A stretch of 45,428 bases of DNA from Syntrophorhabdales bacterium (GCA_018052995.1 JAGPMK010000009.1:1-45428); one strand, 5' to 3'. Positions 36,692 through 45,385 are shown, numbered from the stretch's first letter. Translations and numbers: made by a program. The notes: generated by a model from the letters alone, not told the origin.

Positions 36692-37119
36692 GGGTGTCGG
36701 TTGCAAAAAAAGAAGGGGCAACCCTACCACTTTATGCAACAGAGTCATCAGCCGGGATGGACCTCTTTGCATTTATAGATGGGCCTATAATAATAAAACC
36801 TATGGAGCGGGCATTGATACCTACAGGGATATATATAGGCATACCAGAAGGTTACGAGGGGGAGATCAGGCCAAGAAGCGGCCTTGCATATAGATTCGGG
36901 ATTACTGTCCTCAATACACCGGGGACAGTAGATAGTGACTACAGGGGTGAGATCAAGGTCCTACTTATAAATCTGGGGGAGAAGCCCTTTACTGTGAATA
37001 ACGGTGATAGGATAGCCCAGATTATCTTCAAAGGCATTGCAAGGGCGAGTTTTCATGTTGTTGCAGGTCTGCCTGAGACAACAAGGGGTCATGGTGGATT
37101 TGGTTCCACAGGGACATAG
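36679..37119 (+). CDS. dut: Deoxyuridine 5'-triphosphate nucleotidohydrolase
   Basis: 146 residues with the trimeric dUTPase motifs in order: SSAGMDLFA, RPRSGLAYRFGI, NTPGTVDSDYRGEI, NNGDRIAQIIF and the C-terminal arm RGHGGFGSTGT. It hydrolyses dUTP to dUMP, keeping uracil out of DNA. It overlaps the M16 gene by 13 bases. Confidence 0.96.
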   Translation: MEKLRVSVAKKEGATLPLYATESSAGMDLFAFIDGPIIIKPMERALIPTGIYIGIPEGYEGEIRPRSGLAYRFGITVLNTPGTVDSDYRGEIKVLLINLGEKPFTVNNGDRIAQIIFKGIARASFHVVAGLPETTRGHGGFGSTGT

Positions 37120-37126
37120 GGGTTAA

Positions 37127-37987
37127 ATGGACCTTTATCATGGTCTTGATATCTTTATCAGCTATATGACCGCTGAGAGGGGTGCATCACCCCACACAAT
37201 AGATGCCTACAACAGAGATATAATGCAATTTTTAAGGTATCTTGAATCAAATGCCATTAGTATGCCCACAAAAAAGGATATAGAGGGGTTTATAGGCCTC
37301 TTAAGGGGACAGGGCAAAAAGGCAAGGAGTATATTAAGGGTCATATCTGCACTTAAGGGCTATTTTAACTTCCTTGTCCTTGAGGGTCATATTAAAGAAA
37401 GCCCTCTTGAGGATATAGAGACACCGAGATTCAAGGCGCCTATACCAGAGGTATTAAGTCAGGAAGAGATCGTCGAGCTTATAGAGGCAACAGATGATGG
37501 AGGGTCGTCGCTTAGGGATAGGACCATGCTTGAGCTTATGTACGCCACAGGCCTGAGGGTTTCAGAGCTCATCCAGCTAAAAAAGAGTGATGTGAACCTT
37601 GAGGCTGGTTTTTTAATAGCCTTAGGAAAGAGGTCAAAGGAGAGGGTGGTACCCATTGGTTCATACTCAAGGGATGCGATAAGACAATACCTTGAGTCAG
37701 AGAGACCAAGGGGCGTCTATCTTTTTCCTAATAAAAGGGGCAATAGGCTCACAAGGCAGGCAGTATGGAAGATAATAAGGAAATATGCCAGAAAAATTCA
37801 GAGGTCGCATATCTCACCCCATACAATCAGGCATACCTTTGCTACCCATCTGTTAGAGGGTGGCGCTGATTTAAGGTCTGTTCAATTACTCCTCGGCCAC
37901 GAGGATATAACTACAACACAGATCTATACCCATGTGGATAGTAAAAGGCTTAAGGAGATCCATAAAAAACACCATCCAAGGGGTTAG
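37127..37987 (+). CDS. xerD: Tyrosine recombinase XerD-like
   Basis: 286 residues. A SAM-like N-terminal DNA-binding domain (FISYMTAERGASPHTIDAYN) is followed by the catalytic domain with Arg in TGLRVSEL (about 143), HTIRHTFATH (about 231-240), LLGHEDITTTQIYTHV and the nucleophile Tyr (about 267). The C-terminus KEIHKKHHPRG matches the XerD ending better than XerC. It resolves chromosome dimers at dif with a partner. It sits in a housekeeping run, not next to a phage, so a core Xer protein is favoured over an integrase. Confidence 0.9.
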   Translation: MDLYHGLDIFISYMTAERGASPHTIDAYNRDIMQFLRYLESNAISMPTKKDIEGFIGLLRGQGKKARSILRVISALKGYFNFLVLEGHIKESPLEDIETPRFKAPIPEVLSQEEIVELIEATDDGGSSLRDRTMLELMYATGLRVSELIQLKKSDVNLEAGFLIALGKRSKERVVPIGSYSRDAIRQYLESERPRGVYLFPNKRGNRLTRQAVWKIIRKYARKIQRSHISPHTIRHTFATHLLEGGADLRSVQLLLGHEDITTTQIYTHVDSKRLKEIHKKHHPRG

Positions 37988-37995
37988 CCTGTTAA

Positions 37996-40647
37996 ATGAA
38001 GGTTATCACATCCCACAATAACGCAGATTTCGATTCCCTATCATCAATGATGGCTGCAAAGAAGCTATATCCCGATGCGGTTCTTGTCTTCCCTGGTTCC
38101 CAGGAAAAGACATTAAGGGATTTTCTTATCCACTCCACTCTATACATCTTTGATATAGAAAAGACAAAAAATATTGACTGCAATTCCATTGATACACTTA
38201 TAATTGTCGATACAAGACAGAGGTCAAGGATAGGGGATTTTGCCAAGATAGTAGATAGAAAGGATCTAAAGATACATATCTTTGACCATCACCCAGATAC
38301 ACAGGATGATATAAAAGGTGATATAGAGGCCATAAGAAAGACAGGGGCTACTGCCACAATCCTCATATCCATGCTGAAAGAGAAGGGTATAAGTATTACC
38401 CCGGAAGAGGCTACTGTAATGATGCTTGGTATATACGAGGAGACAGGTTGTTTTCTTTTTCCATCCACAACTATAGATGACTTTAATGCTGCATCTTTTC
38501 TCCTTTCCCAGGGTGCCAACGTAAATCTTGTATCAGACCTCCTTGTAAAAGAGTTAACGTCTGAGCAGGTATTTCTTTTGAATGAGCTCATCAATAATGC
38601 ATCTGTTGTGAATATCAATGGTATAGATGTTGTTATTGCTGAGGCGAGCATTGAGAGGTATGTTGGTGATCTTGCAGTAATTGTCCATAAATACAGGGAT
38701 ATGGAAAACCTAAACGTCATATTTGCATTGTTCAGACTTGAAGATAGGGTCTACATAATAGGCAGAAGTAGGGTACCTGAGGTGGATGTAGGCTATATTC
38801 TTTCCCTATTAGGGGGAGGTGGGCACAAAGAGGCTGCATCATGCACTATTAAAGATATGACAATGCCTGAGGTAAAGGACAGACTCATTGAACATCTTAA
38901 GCACAACGTAAAGCCTCTTTTTACAGCAAAGGATATAATGTTTTTTCCTGTTAAGTTTGTGGATGCAGAGGCACCTATAAGCGAGGCAAAAAATACAATG
39001 GTTAAATACAATATAAATGCCCTTCCAGTACTCAAGGATGAAAGGGTTGTTGGTGTGATAACGAGGCAGATTGTGGAAAAGGCAGTATTTCACAGACTCG
39101 AGGATATCCCTGTAAAGGAGTATATGTCTACAGACTCTATATTTGCAAGGCCTGAGGACTCTGTTGAGAAGGTGAAGGATATGCTTATAGGCAGCAACCA
39201 GAGGTTTGTCCCTGTTACAGAGAACGGAAGACTAGTGGGTGCCATAACAAGGACAGATCTTTTGAGGGTTCTGGAGGATGAGGTATCAAAGACCGTTGTT
39301 AATAAGATAGAGACCCATGGCCTTTATGCAAAGAAGAAGAATGTTAAGAATCTTATGAAGGAGAGGCTAGATAGTGACACATTGGAAAAGCTGATAGCTA
39401 TAGGTAATCTAGCTGATGAGATGGGCTATCATGCCTATCTTGTAGGTGGGTTTGTAAGAGACCTGCTCTTGAGGATATATAATTATGATATAGATATTGT
39501 GATAGAGGGAGACGGTTTAAGGTTTGCCAATGAACTTGCGGTAAGATACCACGCAAAAATGAGACAGCATCAGGAATTTGAGACCGCAAAGGTCATATAT
39601 AGTGATGGTTTTAAGGTTGATATAGCCACAGCAAGGCTTGAATACTATAAGTCTCCTGCTGCCCTCCCTACGGTTGAACATAGCTCTCTTAAGCTGGATC
39701 TGCAGCGCAGGGATTTCACCATAAACACCCTCGCCATCTCTCTAAATAAGAATACCTTTGGACATCTGATAGATTTTTTCGGTGCCCAGAGGGATATAAA
39801 GGAAAGGGTAATAAGGGTCCTGCACAGTTTAAGCTTTGTCGAAGACCCCACAAGGGTCTTCAGGGCTATAAGATTTGAGCACAGATTTGATTTCCAGATA
39901 GGCAAACACACACTGAACCTTATAAAAAATGCCGCAAGGATGGGTTTCTTTTCTAAGATTAAAGGCAGGAGGTTATGGACTGAATTATCGCTCATACTCC
40001 TTGAAGAATCACCCGAAAAGATACTAAAAAGACTCCAGGAGCTCGATCTCCTGAAATTTATATATCCTGACCTTATTTTTGATAAGGAGAAGGAGCGGCT
40101 GTTTAGTCAGATGCAGACTGTATTTAGATGGTATGAGCTTCTATATAGTGGAAGGACATGTGACAGACTTGGTTTTTATATCCTAGGATTAACAGATCAG
40201 CTAAAACAGGATAAGGTTATAGATTTCTGCAATAGGCTGGAGTTGAAGGAGTCATTGAAAAGAAAGACCATAGAGAATACTGAGAAGATAAGGGATACAC
40301 TTATAAGATTTGCTGTTGGTCTTACAGCTATGCCAAAGAGTATGATTTATAGAACCCTTGACCAGATAACTGATGAGGCAAAGCTATTTATTATGGCAAA
40401 GACAAAATCAGAGGAGATAAAGAGGCTTATATCTAACTATATAACCTATATAGATTCTTATAAACCCATAGTGACTGGGGCTGACCTGAAGAATATGGGC
40501 TTGCAAGAGGGTCCTTTATATAAGGAGATACTGGACAGACTCAGAGATGCTAAGATTGATAATAACCTCAAGACAAGAGAGGATGAGCTGGGGTTTGTGA
40601 AAAATTATATAGAACACCTACCTGGCAATGGCATTACAAAAAGATAG
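37996..40647 (+). CDS. DHH-CBS-CBS-tRNA nucleotidyltransferase/poly(A) polymerase fusion
   Basis: 883 residues. The DHH/DHHA1 phosphoesterase spans about 1-300 (SHNNADFDSLSS, IFDHHPD at about 96, LLGGGGHKEAASC at about 272). Two CBS domains follow at about 311-430 (TAKDIMFFPVKF; VKEYMSTDSIF). The class II nucleotidyltransferase head begins about 480 with LVGGFVRDLLL and the metal pair in YDIDIVIEG, then RRDFTINTLA and the tRNA-binding helical tail. Proteins of this build are known from Aquifex and deltaproteobacteria, where some only add the A of CCA. The DHH part may act as nuclease and CBS may sense adenylates; both are inference. Confidence 0.92.
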   Translation: MKVITSHNNADFDSLSSMMAAKKLYPDAVLVFPGSQEKTLRDFLIHSTLYIFDIEKTKNIDCNSIDTLIIVDTRQRSRIGDFAKIVDRKDLKIHIFDHHPDTQDDIKGDIEAIRKTGATATILISMLKEKGISITPEEATVMMLGIYEETGCFLFPSTTIDDFNAASFLLSQGANVNLVSDLLVKELTSEQVFLLNELINNASVVNINGIDVVIAEASIERYVGDLAVIVHKYRDMENLNVIFALFRLEDRVYIIGRSRVPEVDVGYILSLLGGGGHKEAASCTIKDMTMPEVKDRLIEHLKHNVKPLFTAKDIMFFPVKFVDAEAPISEAKNTMVKYNINALPVLKDERVVGVITRQIVEKAVFHRLEDIPVKEYMSTDSIFARPEDSVEKVKDMLIGSNQRFVPVTENGRLVGAITRTDLLRVLEDEVSKTVVNKIETHGLYAKKKNVKNLMKERLDSDTLEKLIAIGNLADEMGYHAYLVGGFVRDLLLRIYNYDIDIVIEGDGLRFANELAVRYHAKMRQHQEFETAKVIYSDGFKVDIATARLEYYKSPAALPTVEHSSLKLDLQRRDFTINTLAISLNKNTFGHLIDFFGAQRDIKERVIRVLHSLSFVEDPTRVFRAIRFEHRFDFQIGKHTLNLIKNAARMGFFSKIKGRRLWTELSLILLEESPEKILKRLQELDLLKFIYPDLIFDKEKERLFSQMQTVFRWYELLYSGRTCDRLGFYILGLTDQLKQDKVIDFCNRLELKESLKRKTIENTEKIRDTLIRFAVGLTAMPKSMIYRTLDQITDEAKLFIMAKTKSEEIKRLISNYITYIDSYKPIVTGADLKNMGLQEGPLYKEILDRLRDAKIDNNLKTREDELGFVKNYIEHLPGNGITKR

Positions 40648-40681
40648 ACATAGTTAACATTGTATTGGAGACTATAGTATT

Positions 40682-41377
40682 ATGGAGTTTTTAGTTCCTG
40701 CCCTTGAGGTTAAGATTGAATGTTATGAGGGCCCCCTTGCTGTTCTTATTAACCTCATAAAAAAGAACAGGGTGAGTGTCTGGGATATACCCCTTGCACC
40801 CATTACAGAGAGGTTTCTCCAATATGTTGAGCTTGTCCAGGAGATGAGACTAAAGATCGCTGAGGATTTTATCGAGGTCGCCTCACTTTTGATATATATA
40901 AAATCAAAAATGCTCCTTCCTAAGGCCATTCCAGAGGATGAGACAGACCCCAGGGATGAGCTCATCGAAAGGATTATAGAATATGAAAGGCTAAAAAATA
41001 TGGTGGATGCCATCAATAATCTTCCCTTATTGAACAGGGATATCTTTGCAAGAGAGGGAAGGTCTATACAGGGTAAGGATGACTATAACCTTTTAAGTCT
41101 CTGCAATGCTTTTTTTGATTTGATAAGGAACAAAGAGGATAGATATATTGTGGTAAGGGAGCTTAAGCCGACCCTTGAGGAGAAACTCAGCATGTTGAAG
41201 GATATCCTTGATTCAAAGGGGTTCTTTGAATGGGGGGATGGAGATGAGATGGAGCATTCTGAAAAGGTGGTAACAATACTGGGGATGCTTGAGCTTACAA
41301 AGATCAATATGGCAACTATTCACCAGAGAAGGCCTTTCAGCAGGATTATTATAAAAAGAAGAGACGGAGGCATATAA
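40682..41377 (+). CDS. scpA: Segregation and condensation protein A
   Basis: 231 residues, kleisin. The N-terminus CYEGPLAVLINLIKKNRVSV is followed by DIPLAPITERFLQYVE and ASLLIYIKSKMLLPKA; the C-terminal winged helix includes VVTILGMLELTKIN. It closes the SMC ring for chromosome segregation. TTGGAG lies ahead of ATG 40682. The usual partner scpB is not next to it: sppA follows by one base. Confidence 0.94.
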   Translation: MEFLVPALEVKIECYEGPLAVLINLIKKNRVSVWDIPLAPITERFLQYVELVQEMRLKIAEDFIEVASLLIYIKSKMLLPKAIPEDETDPRDELIERIIEYERLKNMVDAINNLPLLNRDIFAREGRSIQGKDDYNLLSLCNAFFDLIRNKEDRYIVVRELKPTLEEKLSMLKDILDSKGFFEWGDGDEMEHSEKVVTILGMLELTKINMATIHQRRPFSRIIIKRRDGGI

Positions 41378-41378
41378 T

Positions 41379-42239
41379 ATGGCGAGATCACGCGTGAAGA
41401 TAACATTGGTAGTAATATTGATTGTTATTGTCGTTGCTTTTTTTACCTCACTTTTAGCAGGTCTAGTAGGAAGGTCGTTGGGGGATAAGATAGGTGTTCT
41501 GGAGATAGAAGGGGTTATAACAGATATGAAAGACTTAATGGAGGATGTGGTTAAATTTAAAGAAGATGATAGCATCAGGGGGGTTATAGTAAGGATAAAC
41601 TCACCAGGGGGCTCTACCGCACCTACACAGGAGATATACAGAGAGCTGAAGAAGCTTAGGAATAAAAAGAAGGTGTATGTGTCTATGGGTTCTGTATGTG
41701 CCTCCGGTGGTTATTATATAGCCTCTGCTGGGAATAAGATATATGCCCTTCCATCCACAATAACAGGGAGCATAGGCGTTATTATGGAGAATGTTGTGAT
41801 GGAGGATTTGCTAAAAAAGATAGGGATACAGGCAAACCCAATCAAGGCTGGCGCCTACAAGGATATAGGCTCGCCATTCAGGAGGATGAAGGCAGATGAG
41901 AGGGCATATCTCCAGGAGATAATAGACAGTATCCATAACGAGTTCATAAAGGATGTGGCAGATGCAAGGAAGATGAATGTGGATGCAGTGAAAAAATTTG
42001 CCGATGGAAGGGTTTTTACAGGGTCGCAGGCAAAGGCTATTGGCATGGTGGACAATATAGGGACCTATCATGATGCCATAGATGATATGAAAAGGGCTCT
42101 CAACATAAAGGGGAAACCAGTGCTTGTTTATGGTAAAAAACCATTCTCTCTCCTCCGCATGCTCGTATCATCCATCTACAATGGGGTTTATACCACATGG
42201 TTCTCCACCCCTTTCAAGTTCCTTTATACCCCGAACTAA
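41379..42239 (+). CDS. sppA: Signal peptide peptidase SppA, 36K type
   Basis: 286 residues, the short single-domain SppA. An N-terminal transmembrane anchor at about residues 7-30 (VKITLVVILIVIVVAFFTSL) precedes the ClpP-like fold. RINSPGGSTAPTQEIYREL, the nucleophile Ser in CASGGYYIASAGNKIYA, and the Lys in IKAGAYKDIGSPFR give the Ser-Lys dyad. It degrades cleaved signal peptides at the membrane. GGAGG eight bases upstream sets the start. It is last in the long plus-strand run. Confidence 0.93.
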   Translation: MARSRVKITLVVILIVIVVAFFTSLLAGLVGRSLGDKIGVLEIEGVITDMKDLMEDVVKFKEDDSIRGVIVRINSPGGSTAPTQEIYRELKKLRNKKKVYVSMGSVCASGGYYIASAGNKIYALPSTITGSIGVIMENVVMEDLLKKIGIQANPIKAGAYKDIGSPFRRMKADERAYLQEIIDSIHNEFIKDVADARKMNVDAVKKFADGRVFTGSQAKAIGMVDNIGTYHDAIDDMKRALNIKGKPVLVYGKKPFSLLRMLVSSIYNGVYTTWFSTPFKFLYTPN

Positions 42240-42413
42240 AGGCATCCAATAGAAAAGCCTAAATTCCCTCTAAGTTAGGCATTAACTTCATATAACCATA
42301 ATATTCTGAAATAGTAGCATGGATGGTTAACCCCTAACCCCGCCCCAAATACGTAATAAGACCTTTACCCTGTCTTTCCCCCTTAACCGTCTTCTAACTA
42401 TCCTTGATATGTA

Positions 42414-42422
42414 TGGTATAAT
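42414..42422 (+). promoter_or_regulatory. Extended -10 promoter element
   Basis: TGGTATAAT holds a perfect TATAAT (42417-42422) preceded by TG at the extended -10 position. No good -35 lies 17 bases upstream, which extended -10 promoters tolerate. It is 30 bases ahead of the small frame at 42453. Confidence 0.5.
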
Positions 42423-42452
42423 AGCAAATATTTAATCCCAGGAGGCCTCCTT

Positions 42453-42536
42453 ATGTCAGATAGATTCACTATTTATGGTTTTGTAGATTACGGCAAGACT
42501 GAGGCACAACCTTCCATCTATAACATATTCAGATGA
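42453..42536 (+). CDS. Possible 27-residue small protein or truncated gene start
   Basis: ATG 42453 sits seven bases after AGGAGG (42440-42445) and 30 bases after an extended -10. The frame reads MSDRFTIYGFVDYGKTEAQP and stops at TGA 42534. The initiation signals are as good as any in the window. The AGGAGG is half of a perfect 12-base palindrome, AGGAGGCCTCCT, so it could be hidden in a hairpin. I do not recognise the peptide. It may be a true small protein or the stub of a lost gene. Confidence 0.35.
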   Translation: MSDRFTIYGFVDYGKTEAQPSIYNIFR

Positions 42537-42648
42537 TACTGATGCTAATTAGATAAGGAAAGGAAGCAGAGCCTACTTAAGGATATAAGACTCATATATC
42601 TGTTGATGCTAAAGAAGGGTTCATGTTGGGGGATTAACTCTTTGCCTT

Positions 42649-42836
42649 CTATCCTATTTTAAGATTATAACGACATGCTTCATCTTGCAACAATAACAAT
42701 ACCATGCATATATCATTAGTTTCTACCACTTCATCTACCCTTAATCCAGCAAAATGTATAAGCCATAACAAAATCTCCTGTGCAGTCTATCCGCAATAGT
42801 GCCACCACCTGCCCCTTTAATATAAATCCTTGACAT
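42649..42836 (-). pseudogene. Frameshifted remnant of a small (about 62-residue) protein
   Basis: On the minus strand, ATG 42836 has an ideal AAGGAGG eight bases upstream and reads MSRIYIKGAGGGTIADRLHR before stopping at 42741. A second frame opens inside it and continues, protein-like, through AQEILLWLIHFAGLRVDEVV and ETNDICMVLLLLQDEACRYN to a TAG at 42649. One indel near 42785 would join them into a protein of about 62 residues. I do not recognise the family. A sequencing error would turn this into an intact gene. Confidence 0.4.
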
Positions 42837-42893
42837 GTGTGTAACCTCCTTATAGAATCAATGGTGTAGAATACAGGGTAAGGATTAAAGACC

Positions 42894-43340
42894 ATGGACT
42901 ATGATGATATCTTAAATGTGCTTGCGCCTTGCGGCCTGAATTGTTCCAAATGCCTGGCCTATAAGGATGGAGACATAAAGAGAAGCGCAAGTGAGTTAAA
43001 GAGATTGCTGGGAGAGTTTGATAGTTATGTTGAAACCTTTTCTAAGATTAGCCCTGTCTTTGAAAACTACCCTTCATTTAAAAAGTTGTTAGACCACTTT
43101 GCACAAGCCAGTTGTGAAGGGTGTCGTAATGGGAGCTGCGTATACCCCAATTGCGTTGTTGCCTCTTGCTGCAAGAGAGAGGGTGTCGATTTTTGTTTTC
43201 AGTGTACAGGGTATCCGTGTGATAAAACCAATTTTGACCCAGCCCTAAAAGAGATATGGCTCAAGATAAATAATCTGATGAAAGAAAAGGGCATTGAGCG
43301 ATACCTTGAAGAGTCAAAAGATTTACCGAGATATGCATAG
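42894..43340 (+). CDS. DUF3795 Cys-rich protein
   Basis: 148 residues. The opening LAPCGLNCSKCLAY, then CEGCRNGSCVYPNC, CCKREGVDFCFQCTGYPCDK and a helical tail, match the DUF3795 pattern. The many paired Cys suggest bound zinc or iron-sulfur. The function is unknown. AAGGA about nine bases before ATG 42894 supports the start. It stands alone between decayed frames and the insertion element. Confidence 0.85.
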   Translation: MDYDDILNVLAPCGLNCSKCLAYKDGDIKRSASELKRLLGEFDSYVETFSKISPVFENYPSFKKLLDHFAQASCEGCRNGSCVYPNCVVASCCKREGVDFCFQCTGYPCDKTNFDPALKEIWLKINNLMKEKGIERYLEESKDLPRYA

Positions 43341-43479
43341 TCACAAACACGAGTTGAGATTAACAGACGATTTGCTGGGAGAGGGTTGTCGAGGGCCATG
43401 GTATATACCCAGTTTAAGCCCTTAAGGGCCAAGGTAATTCCCCACTTTGCCGAAAGAAGTAGATAAAAATTACCGATCC
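43341..43479. other. Spacer with nested palindromes left of the IS21-like element
   Basis: Holds a perfect 12-base palindrome, GCCCTTAAGGGC (43418-43429), and a seven-base inverted pair, GGTAATT (near 43433) and AATTACC (near 43469). A short frame reads MVYTQFKPLRAK from about 43398 without a ribosome site. This may be transposon-end debris. No gene is called. Confidence 0.35.
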
Positions 43480-45302
43480 TGTCATTCCTGAATAAGACAA
43501 ATTTCAGGGAATGGAGGGATCATGGCAAGGAGGAATATACCGATGAACGAAGTAGTGGAAGTATTGTATCAATGGTATAAGGGAAGGAAGATATCGCAGA
43601 TCAGCCAATCACTGGGCATGGACAGAAAAACGGTGCGGAAGCATATAAGGAGCTTTAAGTCTTTAAGGGATTAGCCAGAATGGACTATTCCCCGATGAAC
43701 AGGAGCTTGTTGCCAGACTGAAGGACGTATTGCATTCACCTGCATACGAACATCCTGTCCTTGATCTGGTTACTAAGTACAGATCAGACATCGAAGCATG
43801 GTTAAAAGATCCTAATATGACCGGCAAGCAGATATGGCTGCTTCTTAAAGAAAACTTTAATATTAATGTCGGCTACACCACCATAAAGCGGTATCTCAGA
43901 AAAGAATTTTCCTTCGGCAGACCAAAGGTTACAGTAAGGATAGAAACGCCCTCCGGAGCTAAAAGCCCAGGTTGATTTCGGCTATGCAGGTTTTATATAC
44001 GATCCCGACAAACAGAAGATGAGAAAAGCATGGGCATTTATCATGAGCCTGTCATGCAGCCGTCATAAGTATGTCCGCCTTGTCTTCCACCAGGACGTCG
44101 ATACATGGCTTGACTGCCATGAGAGGGCTTTTGAATCATACTGGACAATTTAAAATCAGGGGTTATGCCGACATGGAACATCATTACGGATTTGTTGCCG
44201 ATCCTGCCAGGGAAGAACCCCTTAAGCATAAGGGAAAGGTGGAAAGGACTGTCCCCATAGTTCGCAAGCATCTATTGGCGGGAAGAGCCTTCCTGGATAT
44301 TACCGATGCCAGTAAGCCGTGCCCTTATCTGGTGCAAAGACGATATCGGTATGGAGATTCATGGGACAACAAAGAAAAGACCTTATGAAGCCTTTCTTGC
44401 AGAAGAGAAGTCACATCTCATGCCTTTGCCTGATATTCCCTTCGAGCATCCGCTATGGAAGGAATGTACCGTCCATATAGTATTTGATTCTCTCCCTACA
44501 AGGTACATAGGCAAAAAGGTGTGGGTCAAGGGGATCAAAAAGACCATTGAGATATTCTTAGACCATGAACGTATAAAAATACATCCCCGGGCACAATCTT
44601 TCGGGCAATGGATAACAGACACTTTCGACTATCCGCTGGAGAAGCTCGCTTTTTTAATGAGCACCCCTACCTGGTGCAGAAAAAAGGCATCTGAGTTCGG
44701 CCCCCATACGGAAGCCCTTATTACTGCAGTCCTCAAGGAAAACGCCATGAGGAATTTAAGAAAGGCTTAAGGCTTGCCGAAAAGCAACCCCATGAGATAG
44801 AAAAGGTGGCACAACGGGCCCTTTTGTTCGGGAATCTCCACTATAAGAGCATCAAGACCATGATCGAACAGGGTATTAAAACGAATTGCCTGCAGAGAGA
44901 TTGGCGCCTCTATCAGATTTGGGACAGCGCTTCTTGCGTCCCTCCTCATACTTTGGCAGGGAGACATTATGATCGATCACCACCTTATAAAACAATTACG
45001 AATATTAAAACTCGGCGGGTTTGTCGAAACCCTCGATCTTCGTGTCGCCCAGACACAGAAAGATGAACTTTCCCATCTTGCCTTTTTAACGCTTGTTGTA
45101 CAGGATGAGATAGAAAGAAGGGAGGCAAAGAAGCTTGAAGCCCGCCTTCAAAAGGCATCCTTTGAGGAAAATAAAACCCTTGAAGGGTTTGATTTTACCT
45201 TCAACCCGAAGATCAAACGAAGTGTAATCACCGATCTTGCCACCTGTCTATTTATTGAGAGAAAAGAACACATCCTTGTCTATGGACCTGCCGGGATAGG
45301 GA
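43480..45302 (+). mobile_element. Degraded IS21-family insertion element
   Basis: Contains istA then istB in the usual order. The left limit is a guess: TGTCATTCC at 43480, followed by an imperfect dyad CATTCCTGAA/TTCAGGGAATG (43483-43513). The right end is lost, since istB homology stops inside its Walker A loop near 45302. Several frameshifts and two short gaps in istA show the copy cannot encode its own full transposase as written. The possibility of poor sequence near a contig end should be kept in mind. Confidence 0.75.
43522..44966 (+). pseudogene. istA: IS21-family transposase IstA, multiply frameshifted
   Basis: Homology passes through at least five segments. MARRNIPMNEVVEVLYQWYK with a helix-turn-helix stops at TAG 43672. 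The next frame, about 43679-43975 (FPDEQELVARLKDVLHSPAY), is followed by a third with QVDFGYAGFIYDPDK, holding the first catalytic Asp, to a TAA at 44151. LDNLKSG, with the second Asp, survives at 44141-44161 in another frame. YADMEHHYGFVADP and HKGKVERTVP follow from 44164. RALIWCKDDIGMEIHGTTKK onward is in yet another frame to 44770, then a tail to about 44966. About ten residues before LDNLKSG and about twenty after it appear missing. Confidence 0.8.
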
Positions 45303-45364
45303 ATTATCGAAAGTTTTTGTTTATGGAAAGATTCCAAGCTAACTACTTAAAATACATCATATAG
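44969..45364 (+). pseudogene. istB: IS21-family helper ATPase IstB, truncated
   Basis: ATG 44969 begins MIDHHLIKQLRILKLGGFVE, followed by the IstB N-terminal domain (LSHLAFLTLVVQDEIERREA; FDFTFNPKIKRSVITDLATC). The Walker A loop begins as VYGPAGIG at about residue 111, but where GKTHLA is expected the frame reads NYRKFLFMERFQ and ends at 45364. The ATPase core is gone. The break coincides with unrelated AT-rich DNA and a long palindrome. Confidence 0.8.
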
Positions 45365-45385
45365 TAGCCCAGAATCTTTCCATAA
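45321..45385. repeat. Long palindrome downstream of the istB break
   Basis: TTATGGAAAGATTC (45321-45334) is matched perfectly by GAATCTTTCCATAA (45372-45385). Inside, CTACT (45343-45347) pairs with AGTAG (45363-45367), with partial GCTA/GGCT pairing between. The whole 65 bases could fold into one hairpin. It sits about 20 bases after istB homology stops. It may be the end of a second mobile element, a MITE-like repeat, or two inverted element ends. Confidence 0.65.

Larger units (their letters stand above)
42240..42893. other. Accessory gap between sppA and the DUF3795 gene
   Basis: About 650 bases without a full-length gene. Just after sppA a six-pair stem (GCCTAA/TTAGGC, about 42257-42280) without a T-run may end the long transcript. 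Inside are an extended -10 promoter, a 27-codon frame with an ideal ribosome site (plus), and a minus-strand frame with an ideal ribosome site broken by one frameshift. The mix of good initiation signals and short frames looks like decayed accessory genes. Confidence 0.6.

Noticed and set aside
37127-37987. Tyrosine recombinase as a phage or island integrase
   Set aside because: It lies in an overlapping housekeeping run with no tRNA attachment repeat or phage genes, and it has an XerD-like C-terminus.
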